Source: Acidobacteriaceae bacterium
Lineage (GTDB): Bacteria > Acidobacteriota > Terriglobia > Terriglobales > Acidobacteriaceae
Direction: 5' to 3'
Assembly: GCA_025350325.1 (NCBI GenBank)
Contig: JANXYB010000127.1
Coordinates: 1-64,000 of the forward strand
DNA length: 64,000 bases
Shown here: positions 8,738 to 17,969 of the stretch, piece by piece
Layout of the letters: each line of letters opens with the position of its first letter
How positions within the stretch are numbered: the first letter of the stretch is position 1
Position numbers and translations under genes: made by a program
Notes under the pieces: generated by a model
The model's database searches: none
The model's input: the letters and a program-made list of their open reading frames with translations, nothing else
Told to the model about the DNA's origin: nothing

Positions 8738-11700
8738 TCAATGCGCCGAGGCCTCGCGGTTGCGCGTAAGCAGGAAGTAGACTACCGGCGTGACCACGAG
8801 GCTAAGCACCATTGAGATGGCGAGTCCGCCGATGACGGCGATGGCCAGAGGCTGCAACATTTGCGAGCCTGCGCCGAGTGCGAAGGCCAGGGGCAACATG
8901 CCGCATACCGCGGCTATCGCGGTCATCACGATGGGGCGAAGACGGCGTTGCGCCGCCTGCATCATGGCATCGGCTGCGGTCGCGCCCTCCAAGCGAAATT
9001 TCTCGTCGGCATCCAGCAACAGAATTCCGTTTTTTGCCACGATCCCTATGACCATGATCAAGCCCATGAACGAAGCAACATTGAAGGAAGTGTGCGTAAC
9101 CAGCAGGGCCAGTATGACTCCGGAGATCGAGAGTACCGACGAGGTCAGGATGGCGATCGGCGCGGGGAAATTGCGAAATTCGATCAACAGTACGCCAAAA
9201 ACCAATGCCAGAGCCAGGGCGAGAACGCGCAACAAGTCACGGAACGATTTTTGCTGTTCCTCATACGTGCCGCCGTATACGACGCGTGCAGATGCAGGCA
9301 GATGGAGACCGGCAACCGTACTTCGAACCTTTGCCATCGCAGTACCGAGATCGGAGCCTTCGAGGCGGCCTGAGACTACGACCAGACGCTGCAAATTTTC
9401 ACGGCGAATTTCATTTTGCGGCGGCAGTTGAGTGATTGTGGCGAGCGAGCCAAGGTTTGCGGTGTGGCCTGACGCGCTGTTGAATACAGTGTTCTGAATG
9501 CTCTCGAGCGAAGCACGATGTTCATCGCCGAGGCGCACACGAATGGTATACGGACGGCTGTTGGCGATGAGCGGGTCGCTGATGGGCAGACCATCGAGAA
9601 TCGAGGTCGCGTCCTGCGCAACTTCGGTAGGAGTGAAGCCAAATCGGCCGGCAACCACAGGATCGACCTGAAAGCTTGTAGCTGGGCCGCTGATAGTATT
9701 CTCGATTCCGTTTTGCACATCGACAACGCCCTTAATCTTTTGAATCGCGTCCGCGACGCGTGGGCCAAGCTGCTCGAGCATGGCGGGGTCGTCCACAAAA
9801 ATCTTGATCTGGATCGGCTCGGGAGAATTGGATAGATCGCCGATCATGTCTTGTAGCACTTGTATGAACTCGACGTCGAGGCCCGGTTCAGTCGCCTTGA
9901 TCTGCGACCGTACATCTTCTATGACATTGTCGATGGCGCGGCTGCGCTTGGCTTTGAGCCTTACGGTGAAGTCGCCGGTGTTTGCTTCAGTAACCGCGGC
10001 GAGGCCCATCTGCATGCCGGTACGACGAGACGTTGTATCCACTTCCGGCGCTGCGTGCAGGATTCGTTCAACATGATTGAGTACGCGATTGGTCTCGGTG
10101 AGCGAACTGCCCGCGGGCATGATGTAGTCGAGAATGAACCCGCCCTCGTCCATCTCCGGCAACAGGTCTGAGCCAAGCGCCCGGTATCCGAAATAGGTCG
10201 CGGCTACCAGCGCCAGGCAAACTATTCCAAGCCACAACGGCTTGGCCAGCGACCAATCGAGCACCCGGCGATGGACCTTGAGAACGCGGCCTAGAAGCGG
10301 TCCAGTGTTGTGGCCCTCAGCCGCCTTGTCGGCGCGCCGTTCGCGCAGCAGCACCATGCTCAGACCGGGAGTCCAGGTTAGTGCTAGGACCAGCGACGTG
10401 ATCAAGGACGCAGCCATGGTGATAGCCAGGGCGCGAAAGAAGCTGCCGGTCACTCCACTGACTGACACAAGCGGCAGGAACACAACGACTGGAGTGACGG
10501 TCGAGCCGATCAGGGGCGCGGTAATTTCGCCAAGCGCTTTGCGCACTGCGCTGGCGCGAGGTTCGCCGGCATCGCGGTGCATCACGATGTTTTCAACCAC
10601 CACGATGGCGTCGTCGATCACCAGGCCGATGGCTGCGGCCAGACCGCCGAGGGTCATCAAATTGAAGCTCTGCCCGATGGCCCAGAGCACCAGTACCGTC
10701 ACGGCAATGGTGACCGGAATGACGAGGCCTGCGATGAGGGAAGACGTCCAGTCGCGCAAAAAGATAAACAGAATTATGCAAGCCAGTATAAGACCGATCA
10801 GAATGGCGTCGCGCACACTCGAGATGCTGTCGCGCACCAGCTGTGATTGATCGTAGAAGGGCTGGAGCGCGACGCCTTGCGGCAACTTTTGTCGCAACTG
10901 CGCAACCTCTGCCGCAACTGCATCGGCGACGGCAACGGTGTTACTCGAGGGCTGGCGCGCGATGTTCAACAGCACGGCCTGCTTGCCGTTTGCGGTCACA
11001 TTTGTGTAAACGGGCAGGGTGGCCTGCTCGACCGTCGCCACATCCGCAACGCGCACCGGGGCTCCGCCAAGCGTGGTTTTCACGATCAATTGACGCAACT
11101 GGCCGGCGTCGTGCACCTGCGCACCTACAAGACCGAGGACGAGTTGATGGTTGGCTTCGTAGAGGCCGGGCGACTCAACAATGTTAGAAGCCTGAATAGC
11201 GTTTACGAGGTCGGGAATGGTGACGCCGGTTGCGGCGAGCAGGGCCACGTTGGGCGTGACGTGAAATTCCGGTACCTTGCCGCCCTGCACAATCACGGTG
11301 CTCACACCCGTAACGCGATTGAGCGGCGGCTTCAGTTCGTAGGTGGCTATTTCCCATAGACGGGTCAGCGGTACGGTGTCGGAAGTAAGGCTATAGCCGA
11401 GTATTGGAAACGTCGCGAAGGTTAGGCGATTGGTAGTGACGCGCGCCGTAGGCGGTAGCGTCTGCTCCACCTTGCTGAGCGCCGCATCGACCAACTGCAG
11501 CGAACGATACATGTCCTGATTCCAGTCAAAGAGGAGGCTGACTTCAGCCGAGCCGCGACTGGTGGTAGATCGCACGGTCTGCAGCCCAGGCACTGAATTC
11601 ACCGCGTCTTCGATGGGGCGTGTGATGGTAACTTCCATCTGCTCGACGGGCATGACCCCGTTGTCGACGCCAATTACGACGCGCGGAAAACTGGTTTCAG

Positions 11701-11842
11701 GGAAGACCGAGATGGGCACTTGCAACGCAAGATATGCGCCGGCCAACGTAAGAATTCCAGCAAAGAAAAAAATTGGTCGCGTGGCGCGGGCTAGCCAGAA
11801 AGGTTTTTCCGTCACCGTCGGCGCAGGAGATGCGATGGACAT
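8738..11842 (-). CDS. RND family efflux transporter, inner-membrane permease
   Basis: About 1034 aa, the usual RND pump size. Twelve membrane helices are expected, with two large periplasmic loops. Helix 4 carries the proton-relay aspartate pair (GLVIDDAIVVVENI), as in HAE-type drug and solvent pumps; CusA-type metal pumps differ there. N-terminal PISVFPETSFPRV and the second half with EFRNFPAPIAILT are typical. The likely start is ATG 11842, which overlaps the adaptor stop codon by one base (a GTG at 11845 is also possible). It is the third gene of a tolC-adaptor-permease operon, so the substrate would pass from inner membrane or periplasm straight outside. The substrate is unknown. Confidence 0.95.
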   Translation of the reverse strand: MSIASPAPTVTEKPFWLARATRPIFFFAGILTLAGAYLALQVPISVFPETSFPRVVIGVDNGVMPVEQMEVTITRPIEDAVNSVPGLQTVRSTTSRGSAEVSLLFDWNQDMYRSLQLVDAALSKVEQTLPPTARVTTNRLTFATFPILGYSLTSDTVPLTRLWEIATYELKPPLNRVTGVSTVIVQGGKVPEFHVTPNVALLAATGVTIPDLVNAIQASNIVESPGLYEANHQLVLGLVGAQVHDAGQLRQLIVKTTLGGAPVRVADVATVEQATLPVYTNVTANGKQAVLLNIARQPSSNTVAVADAVAAEVAQLRQKLPQGVALQPFYDQSQLVRDSISSVRDAILIGLILACIILFIFLRDWTSSLIAGLVIPVTIAVTVLVLWAIGQSFNLMTLGGLAAAIGLVIDDAIVVVENIVMHRDAGEPRASAVRKALGEITAPLIGSTVTPVVVFLPLVSVSGVTGSFFRALAITMAASLITSLVLALTWTPGLSMVLLRERRADKAAEGHNTGPLLGRVLKVHRRVLDWSLAKPLWLGIVCLALVAATYFGYRALGSDLLPEMDEGGFILDYIMPAGSSLTETNRVLNHVERILHAAPEVDTTSRRTGMQMGLAAVTEANTGDFTVRLKAKRSRAIDNVIEDVRSQIKATEPGLDVEFIQVLQDMIGDLSNSPEPIQIKIFVDDPAMLEQLGPRVADAIQKIKGVVDVQNGIENTISGPATSFQVDPVVAGRFGFTPTEVAQDATSILDGLPISDPLIANSRPYTIRVRLGDEHRASLESIQNTVFNSASGHTANLGSLATITQLPPQNEIRRENLQRLVVVSGRLEGSDLGTAMAKVRSTVAGLHLPASARVVYGGTYEEQQKSFRDLLRVLALALALVFGVLLIEFRNFPAPIAILTSSVLSISGVILALLVTHTSFNVASFMGLIMVIGIVAKNGILLLDADEKFRLEGATAADAMMQAAQRRLRPIVMTAIAAVCGMLPLAFALGAGSQMLQPLAIAVIGGLAISMVLSLVVTPVVYFLLTRNREASAH

Positions 11843-13185
11843 CACTTGTCCTCCCCACCCTTGCCAGCCGCGGGTTTTGCGTCATCCCCCTCCGCGGGTC
11901 CAACCTTGACCTTCGCGCCTTCATCCAGCCCGTACGCGCCGGTGGTGATCACTGTGTCTGTGGGGGCAAGACCGTTGGTGACCTGCACATCGTCGCCATC
12001 CTGAATGCCCAGGGTGACGGGCTTACGGTGCGCAGTGTTATCGCTGCCCATCACCATGACGGATTTGCTGCCGTCCTGCCCAGTGAGGACTGCGGAAGCG
12101 GGAATTTTCAATGCGTCACTAACCGACCGGCCGGTGATGGATACCTTGACCGGCGTGCCGACTTTGAGCGTGCCCGCCTTGTTGTCGATCTTGAGCCAGA
12201 CCTCAACCGTGGTGCTGCCGGGATCAAGCGCGGGGCTAATTAAAGAGATTTTTGCGGGCACCGGGTCGGCAATGCCCGGGACTTGAATCGATGCCTCGTC
12301 GCCTACCTTCATTCTCTGGGCGACACTTTGGGCGACATGCGATTTGGCTAGCAGCGTAGACGTGTCCATCACCGTAATCAGCGCTGCGCCTGCGGCGACC
12401 GTCTCGCCGGCAAAAAGCGGGCGATCCGTTACCACGCCTTTAATGGGGCTTCGGATCTCAGAGAAAGCGACCTGCGCGGCGGCGCCTTTGTACTTGCCTT
12501 CAGCGGACTTCAACTGCCCCTGTGCAGATTTGAGCGCGGCTTCGCGGCTCACGCTCTTCACCGACTCAAGATGTCTTGCTGCGGTTTCGTAAGCCGCCTG
12601 CGCTTGAACCAATGCGGCCTGCGCGGTGTCGAGATCGCGGCCGGGAATCGCGCCCTCGGCAAAAAGTTGCTTGCGATTGTTTACGATGCTGGTGTTGAGA
12701 CTGAGATTGGCTTTAGCTTGCTCGACATCGAGTTCCGCCTTTTGCGTATCCTCAGGAACTTGCGCTTTAGTGGCAGTTGCGTAAGCGGCCTGGGCCGCTT
12801 CATAGGTCCCCTTGTTGTCTTGCACGGCGGCGGCGAGATCGCTGTTTTCGAGGGTCGCGAGCAATTCGCCTTCGTTCACTCTTGCACCGCGTTGCACGTA
12901 GAATTTTTTGACTGGTGCGCTGATTTTCGGCGCGATGGCAGCCTGCGCGAGTGGCGCCAGAATGGCGTCGGCGGTGATGTGTTCGGCCATCGTTCCCCGT
13001 TCGGGATGCTCGGCCTGCACGGTAACTTCGGGGGTTGGTGTCTCTTCCTTCTTGCAACCCGGCAGCAAAATCAACGGCAGCACGATGGCACTTGCCAGCA
13101 TCCACCGTGCGCTACGCAACGCGCGCGGCGCCAAGGCTGCAAAGGCGGCGATGCTTACGGTCGCGATCATTTCTTTCATCTTCAT
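11842..13185 (-). CDS. RND efflux periplasmic adaptor (membrane fusion protein), lipoprotein
   Basis: About 447 aa. The N-terminal hydrophobic stretch ends in LLPGC, giving lipidated Cys44. The alpha-hairpin region is rich in Ala/Gln (AQAALVQAQAAYETAARH), flanked by biotinyl-lipoyl half-motifs (KKFYVQRGARVNEGELLATL and FSEIRSPIKGVV), then the beta-barrel and a C-terminal KVKVGP segment. The ATG at 13185 lies 4 nt after the tolC stop and the stop overlaps the permease start, so translation is probably coupled. The open frame continues upstream to 13305 but only inside tolC. The adaptor bridges the RND pump and the outer-membrane channel. Confidence 0.93.
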   Translation of the reverse strand: MKMKEMIATVSIAAFAALAPRALRSARWMLASAIVLPLILLPGCKKEETPTPEVTVQAEHPERGTMAEHITADAILAPLAQAAIAPKISAPVKKFYVQRGARVNEGELLATLENSDLAAAVQDNKGTYEAAQAAYATATKAQVPEDTQKAELDVEQAKANLSLNTSIVNNRKQLFAEGAIPGRDLDTAQAALVQAQAAYETAARHLESVKSVSREAALKSAQGQLKSAEGKYKGAAAQVAFSEIRSPIKGVVTDRPLFAGETVAAGAALITVMDTSTLLAKSHVAQSVAQRMKVGDEASIQVPGIADPVPAKISLISPALDPGSTTVEVWLKIDNKAGTLKVGTPVKVSITGRSVSDALKIPASAVLTGQDGSKSVMVMGSDNTAHRKPVTLGIQDGDDVQVTNGLAPTDTVITTGAYGLDEGAKVKVGPAEGDDAKPAAGKGGEDK

Positions 13186-13189
13186 CGAT

Positions 13190-14605
13190 TCACTTTGTTC
13201 CCGTGAGAGTTTGCAGGTCTGACAACGCGGCCTGGTAGCGCACGCGGCCGTCTTCGCGTGCATTCTGGACGACGATGAACTGAGTTTGTGCGTCCACCAC
13301 TTCAAGCACCGTGGCCTCGCCGCCGGTGTAACGCAGCTTGGTTAGCCGCAGGCTCTCAGCGGCCGTTGTCACGCTGGCATCGAGAGAAGCCAGCTGATCG
13401 CGCGCCCCTGCAGCCTCGTCGTAAGCCTCGTCGAGCCGTGCAATCACGCGCCTCTGCGTAGCGGTCAACGCCACCTTGGCAGCGTCGCGACGTATTTGGC
13501 TTTGCTTCACTTTGTGTTCGGTCGCCAGCCAGTCCCATACCGGAATGTCGAGCGTCACAGCCGCAGAGTAGCCAAGGTTGCGGACATGATCAGGTCCGTT
13601 TACCGCAAACTGCGGCGCATCGATGCCGTAGGTGAAATTCAAACCTAAAGCCGGCAGATAAGCGCCGCGCGCGCTCAGCACTGCGGCGTTGCTCACACCC
13701 AACGTGGCGAGTGCACTCTTCAACTCGGCATTGTTGCCTGCCACGGCCTGCTGCACCTCCGTGCGGGAGGCAAGCATTGCCGGCTTGCCGTCCGCAACGA
13801 CTGTGTAGGCCGTGCGCGGATCGGGGAAGAGCAGTACAGCCAACTCAAGTCGCGCTTTGTTGGCAGCCAGTCTGGCGTCAGACAATTCGCGTTCTCGCTG
13901 CTGCTGCGCCAGTTGCGCTTTCACCGCGTCGGCGTGGGCAGCTTCGCGGGCCTGTTCGCGCTGGCCGGTCAGCTTTGTGAACTCCTGTGCTTCGGCGAAA
14001 GCGCGTTCCGCGATAGCGAGTTTGTTGGCGGTTGCGGTCAGCCCAAAATAAAGGCCGGTTACCGTGGCGACGAGGCCGCGGCGCGCTATCTCCAACTCCG
14101 CCGCGGCCAATGCTGAGGCTGCATCGGCACGTCGCAACTCAGATAATTGGCCAAGACCGAGAGTCTCGTTTACTACACCCTGGCTGGCGTATTCGCGCAC
14201 CGCATTGTTGGCGATAAAGCGCGGTGACGGCTGTGAACCGTTGCCTTGCCCCGCTTGATTTTGCAGACCATTTGGTTGTGTATAGAGGGCTTGGTTATGA
14301 AATGTTGTACTCGGCAGCAGGCCGGCTCGTGCGATGGAGCGGTCGAGTCGCGCGACTTTGCTATCGGCCAATGCAGTTGCGTAGGCCGGCTCGTTAGCCT
14401 CAGCGCGGTGGATCGCCTCTTCGAGCGTGATCGAGACAGGTTTGACGTCTTCAACTTGAGCCGCAGCCTGGGTGGCGCCCTGGCCGTTTGCCGAGATAGC
14501 AGCCGCAACGATGAACGCGCATAAAATCGTGCCCAGCCGCACTTGAGGACAGCGTTTTTCACGGCATGGCTGGATGATCTGGCGCGTCGTCACATCTAGC
14601 AGCAT
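13190..14605 (-). CDS. TolC family outer-membrane efflux protein
   Basis: 471 aa. An N-terminal signal (LGTILCAFIVAAAISANGQG) precedes two repeats rich in long amphipathic helices, the TolC/OEP fold. VTLDIPVWDW and LTKLRYTGGEATVLEVVDAQ are the conserved strand and helix ends typical of this family. First gene of the efflux operon; GAGG lies just before the ATG. It should form the outer-membrane exit duct of the tripartite pump encoded by the next two genes. Confidence 0.94.
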   Translation of the reverse strand: MLLDVTTRQIIQPCREKRCPQVRLGTILCAFIVAAAISANGQGATQAAAQVEDVKPVSITLEEAIHRAEANEPAYATALADSKVARLDRSIARAGLLPSTTFHNQALYTQPNGLQNQAGQGNGSQPSPRFIANNAVREYASQGVVNETLGLGQLSELRRADAASALAAAELEIARRGLVATVTGLYFGLTATANKLAIAERAFAEAQEFTKLTGQREQAREAAHADAVKAQLAQQQRERELSDARLAANKARLELAVLLFPDPRTAYTVVADGKPAMLASRTEVQQAVAGNNAELKSALATLGVSNAAVLSARGAYLPALGLNFTYGIDAPQFAVNGPDHVRNLGYSAAVTLDIPVWDWLATEHKVKQSQIRRDAAKVALTATQRRVIARLDEAYDEAAGARDQLASLDASVTTAAESLRLTKLRYTGGEATVLEVVDAQTQFIVVQNAREDGRVRYQAALSDLQTLTGTK

Positions 14606-14712
14606 ACGACCTCAACCTTAATTTCACCTGAGCCTTGCGTCCAATCGCATTCCCAGGGCTTCAACCGAACACGCGCGCCAGCGGCAGGACGCTTCGCATA
14701 ATATGTTTCTGC

Positions 14713-15699
14713 ATGAAGATGACGACGATTGCAAATGTTGAAGTTTCCCGCATCGGCCTCGGAACCTGGGCCATCGGCGGGTCAGAATGGGGTCAGGTAC
14801 CGGACGACATTGCCGTTGCCACCTGTCTCAGCGCGGTCGATCGCGGCATCAACCTTATCGATACCGCTCCCATCTATGGGCGCGGCCACGCCGAAGAGAT
14901 TGTTGGTAAAGCGATGCGCTCCCACGGCCGCCGCGAGGCGTTTTTCATCGCGACCAAAGCGGGATTGGAGTGGAACGAGCACGGTGTCTTTGCCAACTCC
15001 ACTGCGCCGCGGTTGCGGCGGGAGCTTGAGGACAGTCTGCGCCGCCTCAATACGGATTACATCGATTTGTACCAGGTGCATTGGCCGGATACGCGCACCC
15101 CAATCGCAGAGGTGGCGCGTGTTCTTCTGGAGTTTCAGCGCCAAGGCAAGGTACGCGCGTTGGGGGTAAGCAACTTCAGCGTGGCGCAGATGGAAGAGTT
15201 CCGCAGCGTCGCCCCGTTGTCGTCGAATCAGCCGCCCTACAACTTGTTTGAACGCGAGATCGACAACGCCGTGCTGCCCTGGTGTGCGGCGAAGGGCGTG
15301 GCCGTGCTGACCTACAGTTCCCTGTGCCGCAGTTTGCTCGCTGGACGGCTGCAGCGCGGCATGACGTTCAACGAAAAAGACATTCGCCACGTGGATCCGA
15401 AATTCCAGGAGCCGCGTTTCAGCCAATATTTGACTGCCGTTGAGCGGCTGACGAGGTTCGCCAAAGAGCGGTACCAAAAAAGCGTCGTCGAACTTGCTGC
15501 GCGCTGGGTACTCGATCGGCCCGGAGTGTCGGTCGCGCTTTGGGGTGCCCGGCGCCCCGATCAACTCGATGCGGTCTCGGGACTGTCAAACTGGAGTCTT
15601 GATTCCTCAGCAATGGCGCAAATAGATCGAATCGTGTCAGAGTCAGTGACTGATCCTGTCGGACCCGAGTATCTGACTCCGGGTGTCCGCGAGGCCTGA
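14713..15699 (+). CDS. aldo/keto reductase
   Basis: 328 aa TIM-barrel NADPH-dependent oxidoreductase. The catalytic tetrad is visible: Asp and Tyr in NLIDTAPIYGRGHAEE, Lys in FIATKAGLEW, and His in YQVHWPD. The GxxxxGVSN-type segment (VRALGVSNFSV) and the C-terminal VALWGARRPDQL cofactor region also fit. The ATG at 14713 gives the family start MTTIANVEVSRIGLGTW after two residues; the longer frame from 14635 lacks similarity. Substrate unknown. The gene is divergent from tolC. Confidence 0.93.
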   Translation: MKMTTIANVEVSRIGLGTWAIGGSEWGQVPDDIAVATCLSAVDRGINLIDTAPIYGRGHAEEIVGKAMRSHGRREAFFIATKAGLEWNEHGVFANSTAPRLRRELEDSLRRLNTDYIDLYQVHWPDTRTPIAEVARVLLEFQRQGKVRALGVSNFSVAQMEEFRSVAPLSSNQPPYNLFEREIDNAVLPWCAAKGVAVLTYSSLCRSLLAGRLQRGMTFNEKDIRHVDPKFQEPRFSQYLTAVERLTRFAKERYQKSVVELAARWVLDRPGVSVALWGARRPDQLDAVSGLSNWSLDSSAMAQIDRIVSESVTDPVGPEYLTPGVREA

Positions 15700-15770
15700 G
15701 CGGCGATGAAAGCAGCGAAATTATTTTCAAGCAGGCTCCGCCTCGTCTGACTCTGCGATACTTAGTCGTT

Positions 15771-16322
15771 ATGCCAATCGCCGACTTGCAGCAGGCCGCT
15801 CAAAAAATTGCCGGATTCCTCGCCTCCCTCAACAAGCTGGGCGGCATGCGTTTCAAGTACCGCATCACTGCCGGCGACGCCGCACCCGATCCTCAAGGAC
15901 TCGAGGCCCGCACAATAAATGTCGAGCTAGCCGGCCCCGATGTGCCGTTGGTGACCCAGCACAATGGCGAACTGTTGCGCGCGCTTGAGACGATCGCTGC
16001 GCAGATGCTGCGTCTCGATCAGCGCGAACACGAATTGGTGAGCTTCGACGCCGGCAATTTCAAGGCTCTGCAGGCGCAGGAAATGAAAATGGCTGCTGAG
16101 ACGGCCGCCGAAAAAGTGAGAAAGTCGGGTGTTCCGTACGCCTTTCCGCCGACCAACAGCCGCGAGCGCCGTCTGCTGCATCTGGCATTTAAAGGCTTGC
16201 CGGGGGTTGAAACCGCTAGCTCCGGCGAAGGGCAAGATCGCTTCCTCGTGGTCTATCCCGAAGGCAAGACCGATCTCCCGTTCGCTCCTCCCATAAAGCC
16301 CCGCAGTTTTGGCCGCAGGTAA
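15771..16322 (+). CDS. khpB: KhpB/Jag-like RNA-binding protein (degenerate KH plus R3H)
   Basis: 183 aa. The C-terminal third (NSRERRLLHLAFKGLPGVET, then SSGEGQDRFLVVYPEGK) matches the R3H domain of Jag/KhpB proteins. The preceding SFDAGNFKALQAQEMKMAAE, then TAAEKVRKSG, is their typical linker helix, and the region before it resembles the type II KH domain. The GxxG nucleic-acid loop of that KH appears as QHNG, so the first glycine is lost. The N-terminal Jag_N domain is absent. In other bacteria KhpB pairs with KhpA, whose gene lies about 4.3 kb away at 20643. Function is inferred from family; a role with KhpA here is a hypothesis. Confidence 0.8.
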   Translation: MPIADLQQAAQKIAGFLASLNKLGGMRFKYRITAGDAAPDPQGLEARTINVELAGPDVPLVTQHNGELLRALETIAAQMLRLDQREHELVSFDAGNFKALQAQEMKMAAETAAEKVRKSGVPYAFPPTNSRERRLLHLAFKGLPGVETASSGEGQDRFLVVYPEGKTDLPFAPPIKPRSFGRR

Positions 16323-16632
16323 ACGCCGCTGGCTGTGGCAGGGTATGTCACAACACTCCAAATGACGACTGCAATCGTTCTGCTGCTGACTCTTGTAGCG
16401 GTCAGACGGACCTCGCCTTGCGTCGCTTTCAGTAGATATTTGTTGAGTTGATGCACCGATCGGCTCGATGACGCAAGCCCGTCGGCTCCAACCTCTTACG
16501 GCAGTACCGTTGCCAAACCCGTCCGCATGAGCGTTACTAGAGATAGCTATCCAAGAGAGATGTTGCCCCCGCGACACGAGTGTGCCGTCTCTTGCCGGTG
16601 CGCTTAAATGAGTGAACTGGGAAAGGTCGATC
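16323..16632. other. 310 bp intergenic region with no recognised gene
   Basis: Between the KhpB-like gene and the glycine-zipper lipoprotein gene. I see no plausible coding frame, tRNA-like fold or strong terminator. It probably holds the promoter of the downstream lipoprotein gene, though no convincing -35/-10 pair could be assigned by eye. Confidence 0.5.
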
Positions 16633-17469
16633 ATGAAGTATTTAGAATTTAACGTTCACACAGCGCGGACACCGTTGCTGATGCTGGCTGTAGCGGTCAT
16701 GTTGATTGCAGGTTGCGGGTCCAAACAGCAGAAGGCCATCGATCTGGCCAAGACCGAGGCGGCCAAAACGGGACAGCCACAGCAGGTCGTATCCGTTGAC
16801 AAGGATGGCACCACAACGACTACCGTGGTGCAACCGCCGGCACAGGGACAAACCAGCCAGGCGCTTACGACGACCACGACCCCACCGGTCGCCGGCGCCC
16901 GGCCTGTTGCTGCCGCCGATCCGGCTGTGTCTGCCGTGCGCCCGCCAGCGCGCGTCAGCGTGACCATTCCCGCAGGCACAAATTTGGCCGTTCGCATCGA
17001 TCAGACCATAAGCGTCAAAACCAATCGCGCCGGCGACACCTTTACCGGCGAAGTAGTAGATCCGGTGTTCGATGCCGATCAAAACATTCTGGTGCCTAAA
17101 GGTTCTCCAGTGGGTGGGGTTGTTGACGCTTCGCATAAGCGGGGCCATTTCAAAGGCAGTTCTACACTTGAGTTGCGGTTGACCTCGCTCACATTGCATG
17201 GGAACGAATATCCCTTGGCCACGCGCGACCTCGCGCAAAACAAAAAAGGCAAGGGCAGGCGCTCAGCCGCTATGATTGGCGGTGGAGCGGGCCTTGGCAT
17301 GTTGATTGGCGGCCTCGCTTCGGGCGGAACGGGTCTGTTGGTCGGCGGCTTGGTCGGCGGCGGCGCAGGAACTGCGGCAGCCGGGTTGACCGGGAATAAG
17401 GATGTCGAAATCAAGGCAGAATCGATCGTTCATTTCAAGCTGGCCGAGGGGCTGGTCCTTCATCCATAG
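16633..17469 (+). CDS. glycine-zipper lipoprotein
   Basis: 278 aa. An N-terminal membrane segment ends in LIAGC (lipobox, Cys28). A low-complexity Thr/Pro/Gln linker follows to about residue 105. The middle domain (SVTIPAGTNLAVRIDQTISV, then TFTGEVVDPVFDADQNILVPKG) is a beta-rich module seen in exported acidobacterial proteins. Near the C-terminus lies a glycine-zipper membrane-like segment (IGGGAGLGMLIGGLASGG and LVGGLVGGGAGTAAAG). The protein is probably anchored in the outer membrane and may form an oligomer or insert through the glycine zipper. No specific function is known to me. Confidence 0.78.
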   Translation: MKYLEFNVHTARTPLLMLAVAVMLIAGCGSKQQKAIDLAKTEAAKTGQPQQVVSVDKDGTTTTTVVQPPAQGQTSQALTTTTTPPVAGARPVAAADPAVSAVRPPARVSVTIPAGTNLAVRIDQTISVKTNRAGDTFTGEVVDPVFDADQNILVPKGSPVGGVVDASHKRGHFKGSSTLELRLTSLTLHGNEYPLATRDLAQNKKGKGRRSAAMIGGGAGLGMLIGGLASGGTGLLVGGLVGGGAGTAAAGLTGNKDVEIKAESIVHFKLAEGLVLHP

Positions 17470-17484
17470 GCTGAATGGAGTGCG

Positions 17485-17910
17485 TTGACGCACAAAACGG
17501 GCGCAATACTGTCGGGTAGCACGCTCGTGGCATTTGCCGCGACTACCGACCCGGCCAGAGCGCAGACTTTTTATGAAGGTCTGCTAGGGCTGCGACTGAT
17601 CGCAGACGAGCAGCCTTTTGCTCTGGTGTTCGATGCCCACGGCACCATGCTGCGCGTGACTACCGTTCACGAACACACCCCGGCGCCGTTTACGGTGCTG
17701 GGGTGGATGGTCGCTAACATCGATCAAACGGTTGCGGACCTGGCTGCAGCCGGTGTTGAGTTCATTCACTACGAAGGAATGAATGACGGCGATCCCCATG
17801 GCATCTGGACAGCCCCGAGCGGGGCGCGCATCGCCTGGTTCCACGATCCCGATAAAAATGTGCTCAGCGTCACGCAGTTCCCGCTGGCCATTGAGATTCC
17901 ATCAAGTTGA
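17485..17910 (+). CDS. VOC superfamily (glyoxalase/bleomycin-resistance-like) protein
   Basis: 141 aa, a single vicinal-oxygen-chelate domain pair: FAATTDPARAQTFYEGLLGL in the first half and IAWFHDPDKNVLSVTQF in the second, each with the characteristic FY and DPDGN-like motifs. The start is a TTG, with GGAG a few bases upstream. It lies 15 bp after the lipoprotein gene and could be co-transcribed with it. Substrate unknown. Confidence 0.85.
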   Translation: MTHKTGAILSGSTLVAFAATTDPARAQTFYEGLLGLRLIADEQPFALVFDAHGTMLRVTTVHEHTPAPFTVLGWMVANIDQTVADLAAAGVEFIHYEGMNDGDPHGIWTAPSGARIAWFHDPDKNVLSVTQFPLAIEIPSS

Positions 17911-17969
17911 AGATTCTCTAAAGCCAAGTCTCCACTAAAAGGGCCGCCGTTAAGGCCGCACTGCCTCCG